From NCBI RefSeq assembly GCF_001584165.1, contig NZ_CP013233.1, positions 3,852,620 through 3,916,619 on the forward strand: a stretch of 64,000 bases of DNA, given 5' to 3'. The DNA comes from Collimonas arenae (GTDB taxonomy: Bacteria; Pseudomonadota; Gammaproteobacteria; Burkholderiales; Burkholderiaceae_D). The number at the start of each line of letters is the position of its first letter. Position 1 is the stretch's first letter. This document shows positions 35,295 to 46,994 of the stretch, piece after piece. A model generated the notes under the pieces. The model was not told the origin of the DNA and ran no database searches. It worked only from the letters and a program-made list of their open reading frames with translations. A program made the position numbers and the translations under genes.

Positions 35295-36470
35295 TTAATT
35301 CATTACGTTCAATTCTTCTGTCCGGCGCGGCGGATAGGTTTCCCAGCGGCTGCAACCTGGGCATTGCCAATAAAACTGGCGCGCTTTGAAGCCACAATGG
35401 CTGCACTGATAGCGCGCCAGTTTCTGCGTGTATCCGTGTACCAGGTTCTTGACCACGGAAAGCTCGGAGTGCATTTCCGGCGTGATCTTCATCAACCGTG
35501 CCTCTAGCAGCTTATCCAGTCCCAGCAGGGTCGGTGTACGGCGCAATTCGTCGCTGACCAGCTGATTGGTGGCGTCAACGCCATCAAGTTCAAGAACTGC
35601 CTTGAATACAACTTCCAGCAAATCGATCGACGATGCCTCGGCCAGATACGAGCGCAGCAGATTAACGCCCTCATGCGGCCGACCGACGGCGCGGTAGCCA
35701 TCCATCAGACGCTGCGCTACCAGCGCCACGTGCAGCACACTTTGCTGCTCGACCCGGCGCCAGACCTGCAGAGCAGCCTCGACATCTCCCTTGGCCAGAT
35801 GGACATCACCTAGCAGTATGGTTGCGCGTACACTGTTACGGTCGTTGCTCAACGCTTTTTCGAGCAGGGACATGGCACCTTCGGGATGGCCGTCAACCAG
35901 CTCATCCTGAGCCAGTTCGCAATAGAACTGGGCAATTTCCTTTTGCCGTCCACCGGCGCCCGATTGCTGCAACGCCTGCGCTGCCTCGATGGCGCGCAAC
36001 CACTCTTTTTCCCGCTGGTAGATTTCCAACAATGCGCGCCCTGCCTGAGCGCCATATTGGCTGCCGGCCAACAGATTGAAGCTTTCTTCGGCGCGATCCA
36101 GCAAGCCGGCCTTCAGGTAATCCTGACCCAATTCGTATTGCGCATGCATGCGGTGTTCTTGCGCCAGGTCCGGACGTGCCAGCAAATTCTGGTGAACCCG
36201 GATCGCGCGCTCGGTTTCACCACGACGGCGAAACAGATTACCGAGCGCGAAATGCAGCTCCGCAGTTTCAGGATCGAGTTTGACGATTTCGATGAAGGCA
36301 TCAATTGCCTTATCAGGTTGCTCGTTAAGCAGGAAATTCAAGCCCTTGAAATACCCTTTGGGCAAGCTGCGTGATTCAGATACCAATTGATTGATATCGA
36401 CCCGTGCGGCGATCCAGCCTAATCCAAAAAAGACCGGGATACCGAGTAACCACCAAATTTCAAATTCCAT
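35295..36470 (-). CDS. lapB: LPS assembly/regulation protein LapB (YciM)
   Basis: 391 residues. An N-terminal membrane anchor ([17 protein letters not shown], ~6-22) is followed by a long TPR array ([40 protein letters not shown] and others) and a C-terminal rubredoxin-like metal site with CSHC ([10 protein letters not shown]) and CPGC. LapB adapts LpxC to FtsH for degradation and so sets the rate of LPS synthesis. It is adjacent to lapA as in E. coli. Confidence 0.95.
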   Translation of the reverse strand: MEFEIWWLLGIPVFFGLGWIAARVDINQLVSESRSLPKGYFKGLNFLLNEQPDKAIDAFIEIVKLDPETAELHFALGNLFRRRGETERAIRVHQNLLARPDLAQEHRMHAQYELGQDYLKAGLLDRAEESFNLLAGSQYGAQAGRALLEIYQREKEWLRAIEAAQALQQSGAGGRQKEIAQFYCELAQDELVDGHPEGAMSLLEKALSNDRNSVRATILLGDVHLAKGDVEAALQVWRRVEQQSVLHVALVAQRLMDGYRAVGRPHEGVNLLRSYLAEASSIDLLEVVFKAVLELDGVDATNQLVSDELRRTPTLLGLDKLLEARLMKITPEMHSELSVVKNLVHGYTQKLARYQCSHCGFKARQFYWQCPGCSRWETYPPRRTEELNVMN

Positions 36471-36529
36471 ACGGGCTTGTGATGTGCGTTATGCGTGACG
36501 TGTGGGGCAAGTAGGAGGTGCCTGCCATG

Positions 36530-36566
36530 CAAACGCCGGGGCCTGATCTGCTACCCCGTGCGTTTG
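36530..36566 (-). other. stem-loop between lapA and lapB
   Basis: CAAACGC-CGGGG (36530-36541) can pair with CCCCG-(T)-GCGTTTG (36554-36566) with a single bulge. There is no T run, so it may be an mRNA-processing or stability element within the lapA-lapB transcript rather than a terminator. Confidence 0.45.
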
Positions 36567-36579
36567 ATACTTAGCGGCA

Positions 36580-36894
36580 TTATATATTCTTGATGCTGTC
36601 CGGTTGCGGAGCTTGTGTTTGTGCCAGACGCTGAGCTTCCTGCTCTTTTTGCATAGTGGTCAGGGCCTTCTTGTTTTTCGATGCATTGCGACGGTGACGG
36701 AACACCGATGGCGCCATCGCCAATACGCCGAGAATCGCACCAAAGACGAAAAAACCTAGCAGGAACAGCACTAACGGTCCTGTCATCGTCAGACCGGGGA
36801 AAAACTGCAGTTCAACATTGCTTTTGTTTTGCAGAGCAAAACCGAAAAACACGATGAAGAGCAAGATCGAAAGAATTCGGGAAATAATTTTCAT
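36580..36894 (-). CDS. lapA: lipopolysaccharide assembly protein LapA domain protein (DUF1049)
   Basis: A 104-residue inner-membrane protein with two membrane segments (about 3-20, IISRILSILLFIVFFGFAL, and 40-62, GPLVLFLLGFFVFGAILGVL) joined by NKSNVELQFFPGLTMTG, then a basic cytoplasmic tail. This is the DUF1049/LapA pattern, and lapB directly follows. LapA works with LapB in the control of LPS synthesis. Confidence 0.92.
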   Translation of the reverse strand: MKIISRILSILLFIVFFGFALQNKSNVELQFFPGLTMTGPLVLFLLGFFVFGAILGVLAMAPSVFRHRRNASKNKKALTTMQKEQEAQRLAQTQAPQPDSIKNI

Positions 36895-37060
36895 GACGCG
36901 CTTTCTGTGTGATTAAGTAAAAATTGCTTAGCCGCGACAAATTGATCGCCTACTTCGAATCATATTTGCAGTTCGCAGACGTTATTATTATTGCCTTTTT
37001 TGCAAATTTACAACCAACATATGAACAATATTAACTTCAAATGAAGCGAAATTGTACGTG

Positions 37061-37089
37061 AAAAAAAACGGCATCCGAAGATGCCGTTT
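37061..37089 (-). terminator. rho-independent terminator after ihfB
   Basis: On the minus strand, AAACGGCATC / GATGCCGTTT pair with a 4-base loop and are followed by a run of eight T. It implies that lapA-lapB are at least partly transcribed from their own promoter in the 170 bases that follow. Confidence 0.88.
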
Positions 37090-37107
37090 CGATTTTGCAC
37101 TCACAAC

Positions 37108-37413
37108 TCAGTCTTCTTGAATCGGTTGCCCGACCATCGCGTCGACTCGTTCACGCAATTCCTTGCCTGGCTTGAAATGAGGCACCCGTTTTTCAGGAAC
37201 CATCACCTTGTCGCCGGACTTCGGATTGCGCCCGATCCGCGGTGGCCTGCGATTCAACGCAAAACTGCCAAAACCACGAATCTCGATACGTTGGCCGGTT
37301 GCCAGAGCATCCGCCATTGCATCAAGTATGGTTTTGACCGCGTAATCCGCATCTTTAGCGACCAATTGCGGATAACGCTCGGCCAAGCGGGCAATCAGCT
37401 CCGACTTTGTCAT
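37108..37413 (-). CDS. ihfB: integration host factor subunit beta
   Basis: A 101-residue DNA-bending protein of the HU/IHF family. It starts [17 protein letters not shown] and carries [20 protein letters not shown], in which the RPPR(I)GRNP arm with its intercalating proline marks IHF-beta. It pairs with IhfA to bend DNA at specific sites. It lies 24 bases downstream of rpsA, the same order as in E. coli. Confidence 0.97.
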   Translation of the reverse strand: MTKSELIARLAERYPQLVAKDADYAVKTILDAMADALATGQRIEIRGFGSFALNRRPPRIGRNPKSGDKVMVPEKRVPHFKPGKELRERVDAMVGQPIQED

Positions 37414-37437
37414 TAGCTTTACTCGCTTAGTTGTTGC

Positions 37438-39150
<1,713 letters not shown>

Positions 39151-39325
39151 AGTTTTGACTAGTTGGCCAGTATTGCCGCGTAATGTAATTACTAAGATGC
39201 GGTCAATATTGGGTTAGGTTTTTCAACGCTCGACCGGACTTTGCATCAGATCGAACACCAAGGTGCTGCAAAAAAACAACGCGCTTAACCTCATATGAGG
39301 CCAAACGCCTGGAACAATTTCCTAC

Positions 39326-39997
39326 TCAGACCTGTTTGGTAGCGGCGTACCAGCTAAGCACCTGTTCGACAGCCTGATCGGCTGTCATGGCAGAAGTGTC
39401 CAGCAAATGCGCCCCTTCCGCGGCTTTCAGCGGCGCAGAGCTGCGATTGGTATCGCGCGCATCACGCTCCGTCAAATCCTTTAAGAGGTCTTCCATAATA
39501 GCAGAAAAACCCTTGTCAATCAATTGCTTATAGCGTCGTTGCGCCCTTGCTTCCACACTCGCCGTCAAAAACACCTTCAAGCCGGCATGCGGAAAAATCA
39601 CAGTCCCCATATCGCGACCATCGGCAACCAGGCCCGGATGTTGGCGAAAGCTCAGTTGCAGACCGTACAAGGCTTGCCGAACTGTTGGTATGGCAGCAAT
39701 TTTCGAGGCCAGATTGCCGACTGCTTCGGCTCGGATATCGTTCGATACATCCTCGTTTGCCAGGAAAATATGCGCGCCGCTGAAGTGGCAGTGCAAGTGC
39801 TCGGCCGCCTTGGCCAGCGCATGCTCGTCATCCAGCGGAACATTGCGGCGCAAGACGGACAATGCCGTTAGCCGGTACAGGGCGCCGGAATCGAGATAAT
39901 GGAAACCGAGGTGCTGCGCAACCCGTTGCGCAACTGTGCCCTTGCCGGATGCCGTTGGACCGTCGATAGTGATGACAGGAATGTGGGTGTTGGACAT
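39326..39997 (-). CDS. cmk: cytidylate kinase
   Basis: A 223-residue enzyme that converts CMP/dCMP to the diphosphates. P-loop GPTASGKGT is at ~13-21, [12 protein letters not shown] follows, and [15 protein letters not shown] and the lid [13 protein letters not shown] are characteristic. It precedes rpsA as in many proteobacteria. Confidence 0.97.
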   Translation of the reverse strand: MSNTHIPVITIDGPTASGKGTVAQRVAQHLGFHYLDSGALYRLTALSVLRRNVPLDDEHALAKAAEHLHCHFSGAHIFLANEDVSNDIRAEAVGNLASKIAAIPTVRQALYGLQLSFRQHPGLVADGRDMGTVIFPHAGLKVFLTASVEARAQRRYKQLIDKGFSAIMEDLLKDLTERDARDTNRSSAPLKAAEGAHLLDTSAMTADQAVEQVLSWYAATKQV

Positions 39998-40052
39998 GGG
40001 AATATTCGGTTGTAATTAAAAATGAAAACAATATTTCTTTAGAGAAATATAT

Positions 40053-43000
40053 TCATGCCTCAGACAAAGGCGCAAAAATCGCCTGCAAGTCGTCCTGCGT
40101 CAATCCAATACTCTGGGTTTCGCCCACCGGCGACAACATCGCTTGCGCCAGATCGGCTTTCTTCTGCTGCAGCAACTGTATGCTTTCTTCCACGGTGCCC
40201 TTGGCGATCAGCTTGTAGACAAACACCGGCTTGTCCTGACCGATACGCCAGGCACGGTCGGTCGCCTGGCTTTCCGCCGCCGGATTCCACCACGGATCGT
40301 AATGGATCACGATATCCGCCGCGGTCAGGTTGAGGCCGACGCCGCCGGCCTTCAGGCTGATCAGGAATACCGGCACTTCACCATCCTGGAACATCCGCAC
40401 CGGTTCGACGCGATCCTGGGTAGCGCCGGTCAGCAACGCATAACCGATATCGCGTTGATCCAGCTCCGCGGCAATCAGCCCCAGCATACTGGTAAATTGC
40501 GAGAACACTAGGATGCGGCGGCCTTCCTGCCGCAACTCTTCCAGCATTTCCAGTAATTCCACCAATTTGGCCGACGGCGCATCGAGCGGCGCCGCCATGC
40601 CGTCGTCCAATAGATCGGTCTTGATCAACCTCGGATCGCAGCATGCCTGGCGCAACTTCAGCAACGCTTCCAGAATCACGATATGGCTGCGCGCCACACC
40701 TTTTTTCGCAACCTCTTCACGCACCTTCTTGTCCATCACCAGGCGCACGTTTTCGTACAGGTCGCGCTGCGCACCGGTTAAGGTCACGCTACGCACCATC
40801 TCGGTTTTCGGCGGCAGCTCCTTGGCCACCTTGTCCTTGGTCCGGCGCAACAGGAACGGTTTGATACGCCGTCCCAGCAACGCGCGCCGGTTGGCGTCGC
40901 CCTGCTTTTCGATCGGGTGACGGAAATCCCGGTTGAAGCTTTTCTCGTCGCCCAGCAAACCCGGCAACAGGAAATGGAATTGCGCCCACAGTTCGCCCAA
41001 GTGATTTTCCACCGGCGTTCCGGTCAGGCAGAGCCGATGCCGGGTATTCAGCAAGCCCACGCTTTGCGCCACTTTGGAGCGCGGATTCTTGATGTAGTGC
41101 GCCTCATCCAGTATCAGCAAATGGAACGCATGCTCGCGCCAGCGCTCTTCATCGCGCGGCAGCAACGCATAGGTGGTCAGCACCAGGTCGTACTGGCCGA
41201 TCTGTTCGAACTGCTCCAGCCGTTGCTTACCCTGCAACACCAATACTCGCAGATCCGGCGCAAAGCGCGCCGCCTCTTGCTGCCAGTTATCCATCAGGCT
41301 GGTTGGCGCAATGACCAGCGCCGGTGCAGTCAAGCGACCACCCTGTTTTTCAAGCAATATATGCGCCAGCGTTTGCACCGTTTTGCCCAGCCCCATGTCG
41401 TCGGCAAGGATGCCGGCCAGGTCGTATTCGCGCAGGAATTGCATCCACGCTACCCCTTCCAGCTGGTAGTCGCGCAATGTGGCCTGTAAGCCAGGTGGTG
41501 CAGTAATCTTCCGGATGCCGCCGAAGGTGCTCAACTTCTGTCCCATGCTGCGCAAGCGGTCGCCACCGACCCAGCGCAACTTGGCGCCGGCATCGAGCTC
41601 CGCCAGGCGCGCGGCATCGAGCGTCGACAAGCGCACCGGACCATCCGCTTTCTCGGCGAAGTACAGCTCGCCCAGCGTGTTCAGGATTGGCTTGATGCGG
41701 CCCCATGGCATGGCGACGTGGACGCCGTCGGCCAGGCGCACCAGCAATTCGTCGGCATCGTCGCGCTGCGCCAGCGTGCGCGGATCGAAATCCTGCGGCG
41801 CCTGGCGGATCAGATCGACCAGCAGCGGCAGCAACGGCACACGCTGGTGGTTGACCACGATACCGAGTTCGAGATCGAACGATGTGCCGGCAGCCTGCTC
41901 GCCAGCCTCATCAATCTCGGCATACCAGTCTTCCACTTCGACGACGTCAAAACGGTATTCGGCGCGCTTGTCAATCTGCCAGCCTTGTGCCAGCAGCGCC
42001 GGCAATCCCTCTTTTGCAAAACGCAGCCAGGATGCCTGGTCTGGCAGCATGAACATGCCGGGCATCATCGCCAGCGGATGCTGGGTGCCTTGCAGAGGCA
42101 GCATGCCGAGTGCGGTCAGGGATTGCCTGAAGCCTTCTTCGGCAGCCTGGTCGCGCATGATCTGTTCGATACCGGCCTGCGTATTGCGGCTCAGCGCGGG
42201 TGTAAACAGCGCCGAGGCCAGTTCGCCGTCATAACGAAAATGCAGCTCGGCAAAATCCTGCATCGCCGGATTGCTGACACTCGGCAAATTGCCCAGGACC
42301 AGCAACGGCTGCGGAGTAATATTCTTGCGGATGATTTGCGGAATTTGCGGCGGAAACGGAATCACGTCGTTCAAGCCTTGCGCCAGCAGTTGCTGCGCTA
42401 CGGCCACACGATCGTCGGAATCGAGCAACGGCGCCTGGATGACCAGATCGTTGAGCGCCTTGCTCGAAATCCGGGCGTCGCGATGCGACAGTTGCAGTTC
42501 TCCACACGACAGGTTATCGATGTACCAAGGTGGCTCTGTCGGCAACAGGTAATCGATATTCTTGCGAGCCCGATTCGACATCGTTTGACTATCTGGTTCG
42601 GCTTCAAACTGCCATCCGAGCTGCAGCATGTCGCTGCTGACATCCCTGCCGTCATCGCGATCCTGGCTTATCGCCTCATGCCAGACTAGACTGGCGCGGC
42701 GCGTAGCTGCCAGTTGCAGAGGATAAGCGGTACCCTTAGCCAAATCCGCCAAAGAATTCGCCCATAGCAGTCGCTGTTGCTGCAGCAGCGACTGCAATAG
42801 CTGCGCGCCGAGTTTTCCGCTCAATTCACAAGCCGCATGCTGCGCGTGATTACCGTCATTCTGAGCCACGAACAAGCCGATCAGATCGCGATCTTCGGCG
42901 CGCAGGAACACCGACGGATCGGCCAGCAGGCGCGGCACATCGGTTATCGGCTGGGCGGCAGAAAACTGGCCGTTGGGACGCTGCTGCGCCTTGCACAAAT

Positions 43001-43514
43001 GCAGGACTGCCTTCTTGCCGTTATAGGCGGAGGACAGCACAAACACCACATGGTGGGTAGCTGCCTTTTGGCGCAGGCCAGGCTGCTGCGGCGCCGTACC
43101 GGTGCCAGCGATTTCGCCCTCGACGCGCGACAGCCATGCTTCCATCGGCCGCGCAAGTGTCGGCGCCGCAAGGGGTTTGGACAAAGCTGCCGGAGGCGGC
43201 GCTTGGGGTGGCGGAATTTGTGGTTTGCCAGCGGCGCCGGGGCGTTGCAGGTATTCGATCAACGCCGCTGCCACATGCTTGCAGTTGTTCCCGACCGGGC
43301 AGGAACACACGCTCTCGATATCGGGGGCATCGTGAAACATCGACAGCGTTATTTCTTGTCGATAGATATGACTGTCGCTACCCCGAACGGTGGCGTTAAG
43401 CACGTCGCCATCCTGCTCGACTGCCAGCACGCGCCGTTGCTGCACATATTCCTGACCACGCTCAAAGGTTGCCTGGTGCAACACCTCGCGCACATCGGCA
43501 AGTGTCAAATTCAT
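40053..43514 (-). CDS. SWIM zinc-finger SNF2/Rad54-family DEAD-like helicase
   Basis: An 1153-residue protein. The N-terminal SWIM zinc finger CSCPVGNNCKH (~69-79) is followed by a long middle region and a C-terminal SNF2 motor: motif I DDMGLGKT near 700, DEAH near 800, LTGTPVENHLGELW, and motif VI ATDRAWRIGQDKPV near 1085. Such HepA/Snf2 proteins are ATP-driven DNA or RNA-polymerase remodelers; the target here is unknown. It lies between aroA (15 bases away) and cmk, two genes that are usually adjacent in Burkholderiales as far as I know. Confidence 0.93.
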   Translation of the reverse strand: MNLTLADVREVLHQATFERGQEYVQQRRVLAVEQDGDVLNATVRGSDSHIYRQEITLSMFHDAPDIESVCSCPVGNNCKHVAAALIEYLQRPGAAGKPQIPPPQAPPPAALSKPLAAPTLARPMEAWLSRVEGEIAGTGTAPQQPGLRQKAATHHVVFVLSSAYNGKKAVLHLCKAQQRPNGQFSAAQPITDVPRLLADPSVFLRAEDRDLIGLFVAQNDGNHAQHAACELSGKLGAQLLQSLLQQQRLLWANSLADLAKGTAYPLQLAATRRASLVWHEAISQDRDDGRDVSSDMLQLGWQFEAEPDSQTMSNRARKNIDYLLPTEPPWYIDNLSCGELQLSHRDARISSKALNDLVIQAPLLDSDDRVAVAQQLLAQGLNDVIPFPPQIPQIIRKNITPQPLLVLGNLPSVSNPAMQDFAELHFRYDGELASALFTPALSRNTQAGIEQIMRDQAAEEGFRQSLTALGMLPLQGTQHPLAMMPGMFMLPDQASWLRFAKEGLPALLAQGWQIDKRAEYRFDVVEVEDWYAEIDEAGEQAAGTSFDLELGIVVNHQRVPLLPLLVDLIRQAPQDFDPRTLAQRDDADELLVRLADGVHVAMPWGRIKPILNTLGELYFAEKADGPVRLSTLDAARLAELDAGAKLRWVGGDRLRSMGQKLSTFGGIRKITAPPGLQATLRDYQLEGVAWMQFLREYDLAGILADDMGLGKTVQTLAHILLEKQGGRLTAPALVIAPTSLMDNWQQEAARFAPDLRVLVLQGKQRLEQFEQIGQYDLVLTTYALLPRDEERWREHAFHLLILDEAHYIKNPRSKVAQSVGLLNTRHRLCLTGTPVENHLGELWAQFHFLLPGLLGDEKSFNRDFRHPIEKQGDANRRALLGRRIKPFLLRRTKDKVAKELPPKTEMVRSVTLTGAQRDLYENVRLVMDKKVREEVAKKGVARSHIVILEALLKLRQACCDPRLIKTDLLDDGMAAPLDAPSAKLVELLEMLEELRQEGRRILVFSQFTSMLGLIAAELDQRDIGYALLTGATQDRVEPVRMFQDGEVPVFLISLKAGGVGLNLTAADIVIHYDPWWNPAAESQATDRAWRIGQDKPVFVYKLIAKGTVEESIQLLQQKKADLAQAMLSPVGETQSIGLTQDDLQAIFAPLSEA

Positions 43515-43529
43515 GCGCGATCCGCCGGC

Positions 43530-44869
43530 TTACAGCAAGGTCTGCTCGGCGATTTGCGCGAACACGTTGAAATAATCGGGGAAGGTCTTGGCCACGCATT
43601 TCGGATCGTTGATGCGCACCGTAGTGCCACGGCGCGCCGCGCCATCGAGCGAAGCCAGCGAGAAGCACATGGCCATCCGATGGTCGTCATAGGTATCGAT
43701 GGTCGCTGGCTGTAGTTGCGACGGCGGCGTCACACGCAGGTAATCGCTGCCCTCTTCGATGATCGCGCCCAGTTTGCGCAGTTCCGTCGCCATCGCACTC
43801 AGGCGATCGGTTTCCTTGACGCGCCAGCTGGCGATATTGCGCAAGGTACTCGGGCCGTCTGCGTACAGCGCGGCCACGGCAATCGTCATCGCCGCATCGG
43901 GAATGTGATTGAAGTCGGCATCGATCGCTTTCAAGACGCCATTCGAGGACGACTCGATCCAGTTGTCGCCCATTGCGATCTTGACGCCCATCTGCTGCAG
44001 CGCTTCGACAAAACGCACATCGCCCTGGATGCTGTCCTTGCCGACGCCTTCAACCCGCAATGGGCCGCCAGCAATCGCACCGGCCGCCAGGAAATACGAA
44101 GCGGAAGAGGCATCGCCTTCGACGTGGATGCTGTGCGGGCTTTGATAGTGCTGCCCGGCCGCTACAGTAAACGACTGCCAACCGTCCCGTTCCACCGTCA
44201 CGCCAAAACGCTGCATCAAGTTGAGCGTGATTTCAATGTAAGGCTTAGAGATCAATTCGCCGATCACTTCGATCGTCACCGCATCGTGCTTCGCCATCAA
44301 CGGCGCCGCCATCAGCAGGGCCGTCAGGAACTGGCTCGACACGTTGCCGCGCACTTGCATCCGCTGCGTATGCACCTGGCCGCGCTGGATATGCAAAGGG
44401 GATAACCGGCCACGCCAGTGTAGGCAATCCGGGTGCCAACCGCATTCAAGGCATCAACCAAGTCGCCAATCGGCCGCTCATGCATGCGCGCCACGCCATG
44501 CAACGTATAGTCGCCACCCATCGCCGCCAACGCTGCGGTCAACGGCCGGATAGCTGTGCCGGCATTGCCCATGAACAGATCGGCCTGATGCACCGGGAAA
44601 CTGCCGTTACTGCCATGCACGGTATAGGTCTGCGATCCCTCTTTCTGCTCCCACACGACACCCAACTGCTTGAGCGCCATCAGCATCACCAGCGTATCGT
44701 CCGACGCCAGCAGATCGTGAATCTGAGTGGTGCCGCCGGCAAGTGCTGCCAACAGAAGGGTACGATTGGAGATGCTCTTGGAACCTGGCAGCCGGACCGT
44801 GCCGCGCACATGCGCGACCGGATGCAGATCTATGTAGTGCGGGTAATGCTGTGTTCGTTGGGTACTCAT
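43530..44869 (-). pseudogene. aroA: 3-phosphoshikimate 1-carboxyvinyltransferase (EPSP synthase), frameshifted
   Basis: Class I EPSP synthase of the shikimate pathway, read in two frames. The 5' part (44869 to ~44402) contains [20 protein letters not shown] and [12 protein letters not shown]; the 3' part (~44396 to 43530) continues with [17 protein letters not shown] and [13 protein letters not shown]. The frames join if one C is added to the CCCC run at 44398-44401, restoring a [11 protein letters not shown] reading and a protein of ~447 residues. Everything else is intact and the flanking pathway genes are whole, so a sequencing error is as likely as a real mutation. The ATG overlaps the tyrA stop by one base (TGATG). 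Confidence 0.93.
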
Positions 44870-45768
44870 CAATCGCCACCTTCCTTGTTCTGTTGTTCGG
44901 CCGCCTCGATGGCGCTGATCCAGCTATGCCTTGCCTGCTGGGCATTGCTGTAGATTGCCTCGATGGCCGGACCGTCGCCGGCCGCCAGCAAACCGCGCAG
45001 CCGGGTTAGTTGCACCAGGTAAGCATCCAGCTCATTGAGCAAGGCACCCTGGTTAGCCAATGAAATATCGCGCCACATTTCCGGCGACGAGCCGGCAATG
45101 CGCGTAAAGTCGCGGAAACCGCTGGCCGCATATTGGAACAGGTCCGCCGCGTGCGGCTTGTTTGCAATATCGTCCACCAGCGCATAGGCCAGCACATGCG
45201 GCAAATGGCTGACGGCGGCAAAAATGGCGTCGTGCTGCTGCGCCGAAAGCCGATGGATCAAGGCTCCACATTGCTGCCATGCAGCCGCCACCTTGGCGAC
45301 ATCACGTTCAGTATTTTCCGGCAACGGCGCCAGCACCACCTTCTTGCCGACGTACAAGTCGGCGAGCGCAGCATCGGGGCCATTCTGTTCGCGTCCGGCG
45401 ATCGGATGACCAGGTACGAATTGGGCGATCTTGCTGCCCAACGCAGCCCTTGCCGCCAACACGACATCGGACTTGGTACTGCCGGCGTCGGTGACGATTG
45501 TCCCAGCTTGCAGATGCGGTGCGATGCTGGCCAGGACGGCTGCCGTCTGCGCCACCGGCGCGGCGATCAGGACCAGGTCCGCGCCACTTACCGCATCCGC
45601 AACCGAAGTGGCGGCGGCATCAATGATACCGAGTTCGCGCGCACGCTCCAGGGTGGCGGAATGACGACCAACGCCGACGATCCGCTCCACTGCGCCGGCC
45701 TTCTTCAAGGCCAGTGCAAAAGAACCGCCAATCAATCCGACACCGAATATTGCGATTTTCTTGAACAC
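44869..45768 (-). CDS. tyrA: prephenate dehydrogenase
   Basis: A 299-residue NAD(P)-dependent enzyme of tyrosine synthesis. The dinucleotide fold [15 protein letters not shown] is at ~9-23. [35 protein letters not shown] and [13 protein letters not shown] are the conserved TyrA segments, including the catalytic histidine region. There is no ACT domain and no chorismate mutase fusion. It lies between hisC and aroA. Confidence 0.96.
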   Translation of the reverse strand: MFKKIAIFGVGLIGGSFALALKKAGAVERIVGVGRHSATLERARELGIIDAAATSVADAVSGADLVLIAAPVAQTAAVLASIAPHLQAGTIVTDAGSTKSDVVLAARAALGSKIAQFVPGHPIAGREQNGPDAALADLYVGKKVVLAPLPENTERDVAKVAAAWQQCGALIHRLSAQQHDAIFAAVSHLPHVLAYALVDDIANKPHAADLFQYAASGFRDFTRIAGSSPEMWRDISLANQGALLNELDAYLVQLTRLRGLLAAGDGPAIEAIYSNAQQARHSWISAIEAAEQQNKEGGD

Positions 45769-45826
45769 GACTATTGCTTTAAATAGAGATTAAAAATTCA
45801 AACCAGGTTGATGCCGCAGCAAATGA

Positions 45827-46933
45827 TCAGGCCAGCAATTTCTTCAATGCGTCGATGAATGCCGCGTTTTCATTCGGCAGGCCGATCGTGACACGCAGCC
45901 ATTGCGGCAAACCGTAGTTGCCGACCGGACGTACGATGATGCCCTGCTTCAGCAAAGCCAGGTTGACGCGCGCTCCGGCATCGCTATCTTCGCCGACCTT
46001 GACCAGCACGAAATTGCCGAACGACGGCACATATTGCAGGCCCAGTTCGTTAAAGACCTGCGTCAGTTGGTGATAACCATCTCGATTCAACTGCGCGCTA
46101 CGTTGTAGGAAGGCGCTGTCGTTCAATGCAGCAACTGCGGCGGCTTGCGCCAGCGAGTTGACATTGAACGGCTGGCGGATCCGGTTCAGCAAATCGGTGA
46201 TGACCGGTTGCGCAATCCCGAAGCCAATACGCAAACCCGCCAGGCCATAGGCTTTCGACATGGTGCGCGACACCAGCAGGTTCGGGTATTTGCGGACCCA
46301 GGCAATCGACTCATACTGCAGTTCCGGCGGCAGGTATTCATTGTAGGCTTCGTCCAGCACCACCACGGTTTGCGCCGGCACGCGCGCCAGGAACGCTTCG
46401 ATGTCGGCGGCAGGAATGAAAGTGCCGGTCGGGTTGTTCGGGTTCGCAATGAAGATCAGTTTGGTGTCCTGGGTAATGGCCTTGGCCATCGCATCCAGGT
46501 CATGGCCGAAATCCTTGGCCTTGACCACGATTGCGCGAGCACCGACGGCTTGCGTCGCCAATGCGTACACCAGGAAAGAATATTCCGCATACATGGCGGC
46601 CTCGCCCGCTTGCACGAAAGCGTGCGTGGCCAGTTCGAGAATGTCGTTGCTGCCGTTGCCCAGCGTGATCCAGTCGGCCGGCACATCGTACTTGGCGGTG
46701 ATCGCTGCTTTCAGGTCGAAGCCGTTAGCATCTGGATAGCGGCCGATATCGGCGACTGCCTGCTGCATCGCCAGACGCGCCGATTCCGGCATGCCGAGCG
46801 GATTCTCATTGGACGCCAGCTTGATGATCTTGGCTTCGTCGAGACCGAACTCACGGGCAACTTCGGCAATCGGCTTACCGCCCTGATACGGAGCGATGGC
46901 GCGCACATACTCTGGACCTAATTGAATTGACAT
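45827..46933 (-). CDS. hisC: histidinol-phosphate / aromatic aminotransferase
   Basis: A 368-residue PLP class I/II aminotransferase of the HisC family. NPNNPTG is at 164-170, D194 in VVLDEAYNEY and the Schiff-base lysine K227 in SRTMSKAYGLAGLRIG. Its position between pheA and tyrA suggests that it serves phenylalanine and tyrosine formation, as proposed for HisC2 paralogues in similar operons, although histidine synthesis is not excluded. Confidence 0.94.
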   Translation of the reverse strand: MSIQLGPEYVRAIAPYQGGKPIAEVAREFGLDEAKIIKLASNENPLGMPESARLAMQQAVADIGRYPDANGFDLKAAITAKYDVPADWITLGNGSNDILELATHAFVQAGEAAMYAEYSFLVYALATQAVGARAIVVKAKDFGHDLDAMAKAITQDTKLIFIANPNNPTGTFIPAADIEAFLARVPAQTVVVLDEAYNEYLPPELQYESIAWVRKYPNLLVSRTMSKAYGLAGLRIGFGIAQPVITDLLNRIRQPFNVNSLAQAAAVAALNDSAFLQRSAQLNRDGYHQLTQVFNELGLQYVPSFGNFVLVKVGEDSDAGARVNLALLKQGIIVRPVGNYGLPQWLRVTIGLPNENAAFIDALKKLLA

Positions 46934-46994
46934 TGTCTGCTTTCGAAACGAAATATTGAAAGATTGAAGTAATGAAGAATAGGGTCAGGCCGGA

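Noticed and set aside
43530-44396. The 3' part of aroA as an independent gene
   Set aside because: It begins mid-domain at a TTG without a ribosome-binding site; it is the continuation of EPSP synthase after a one-base shift.
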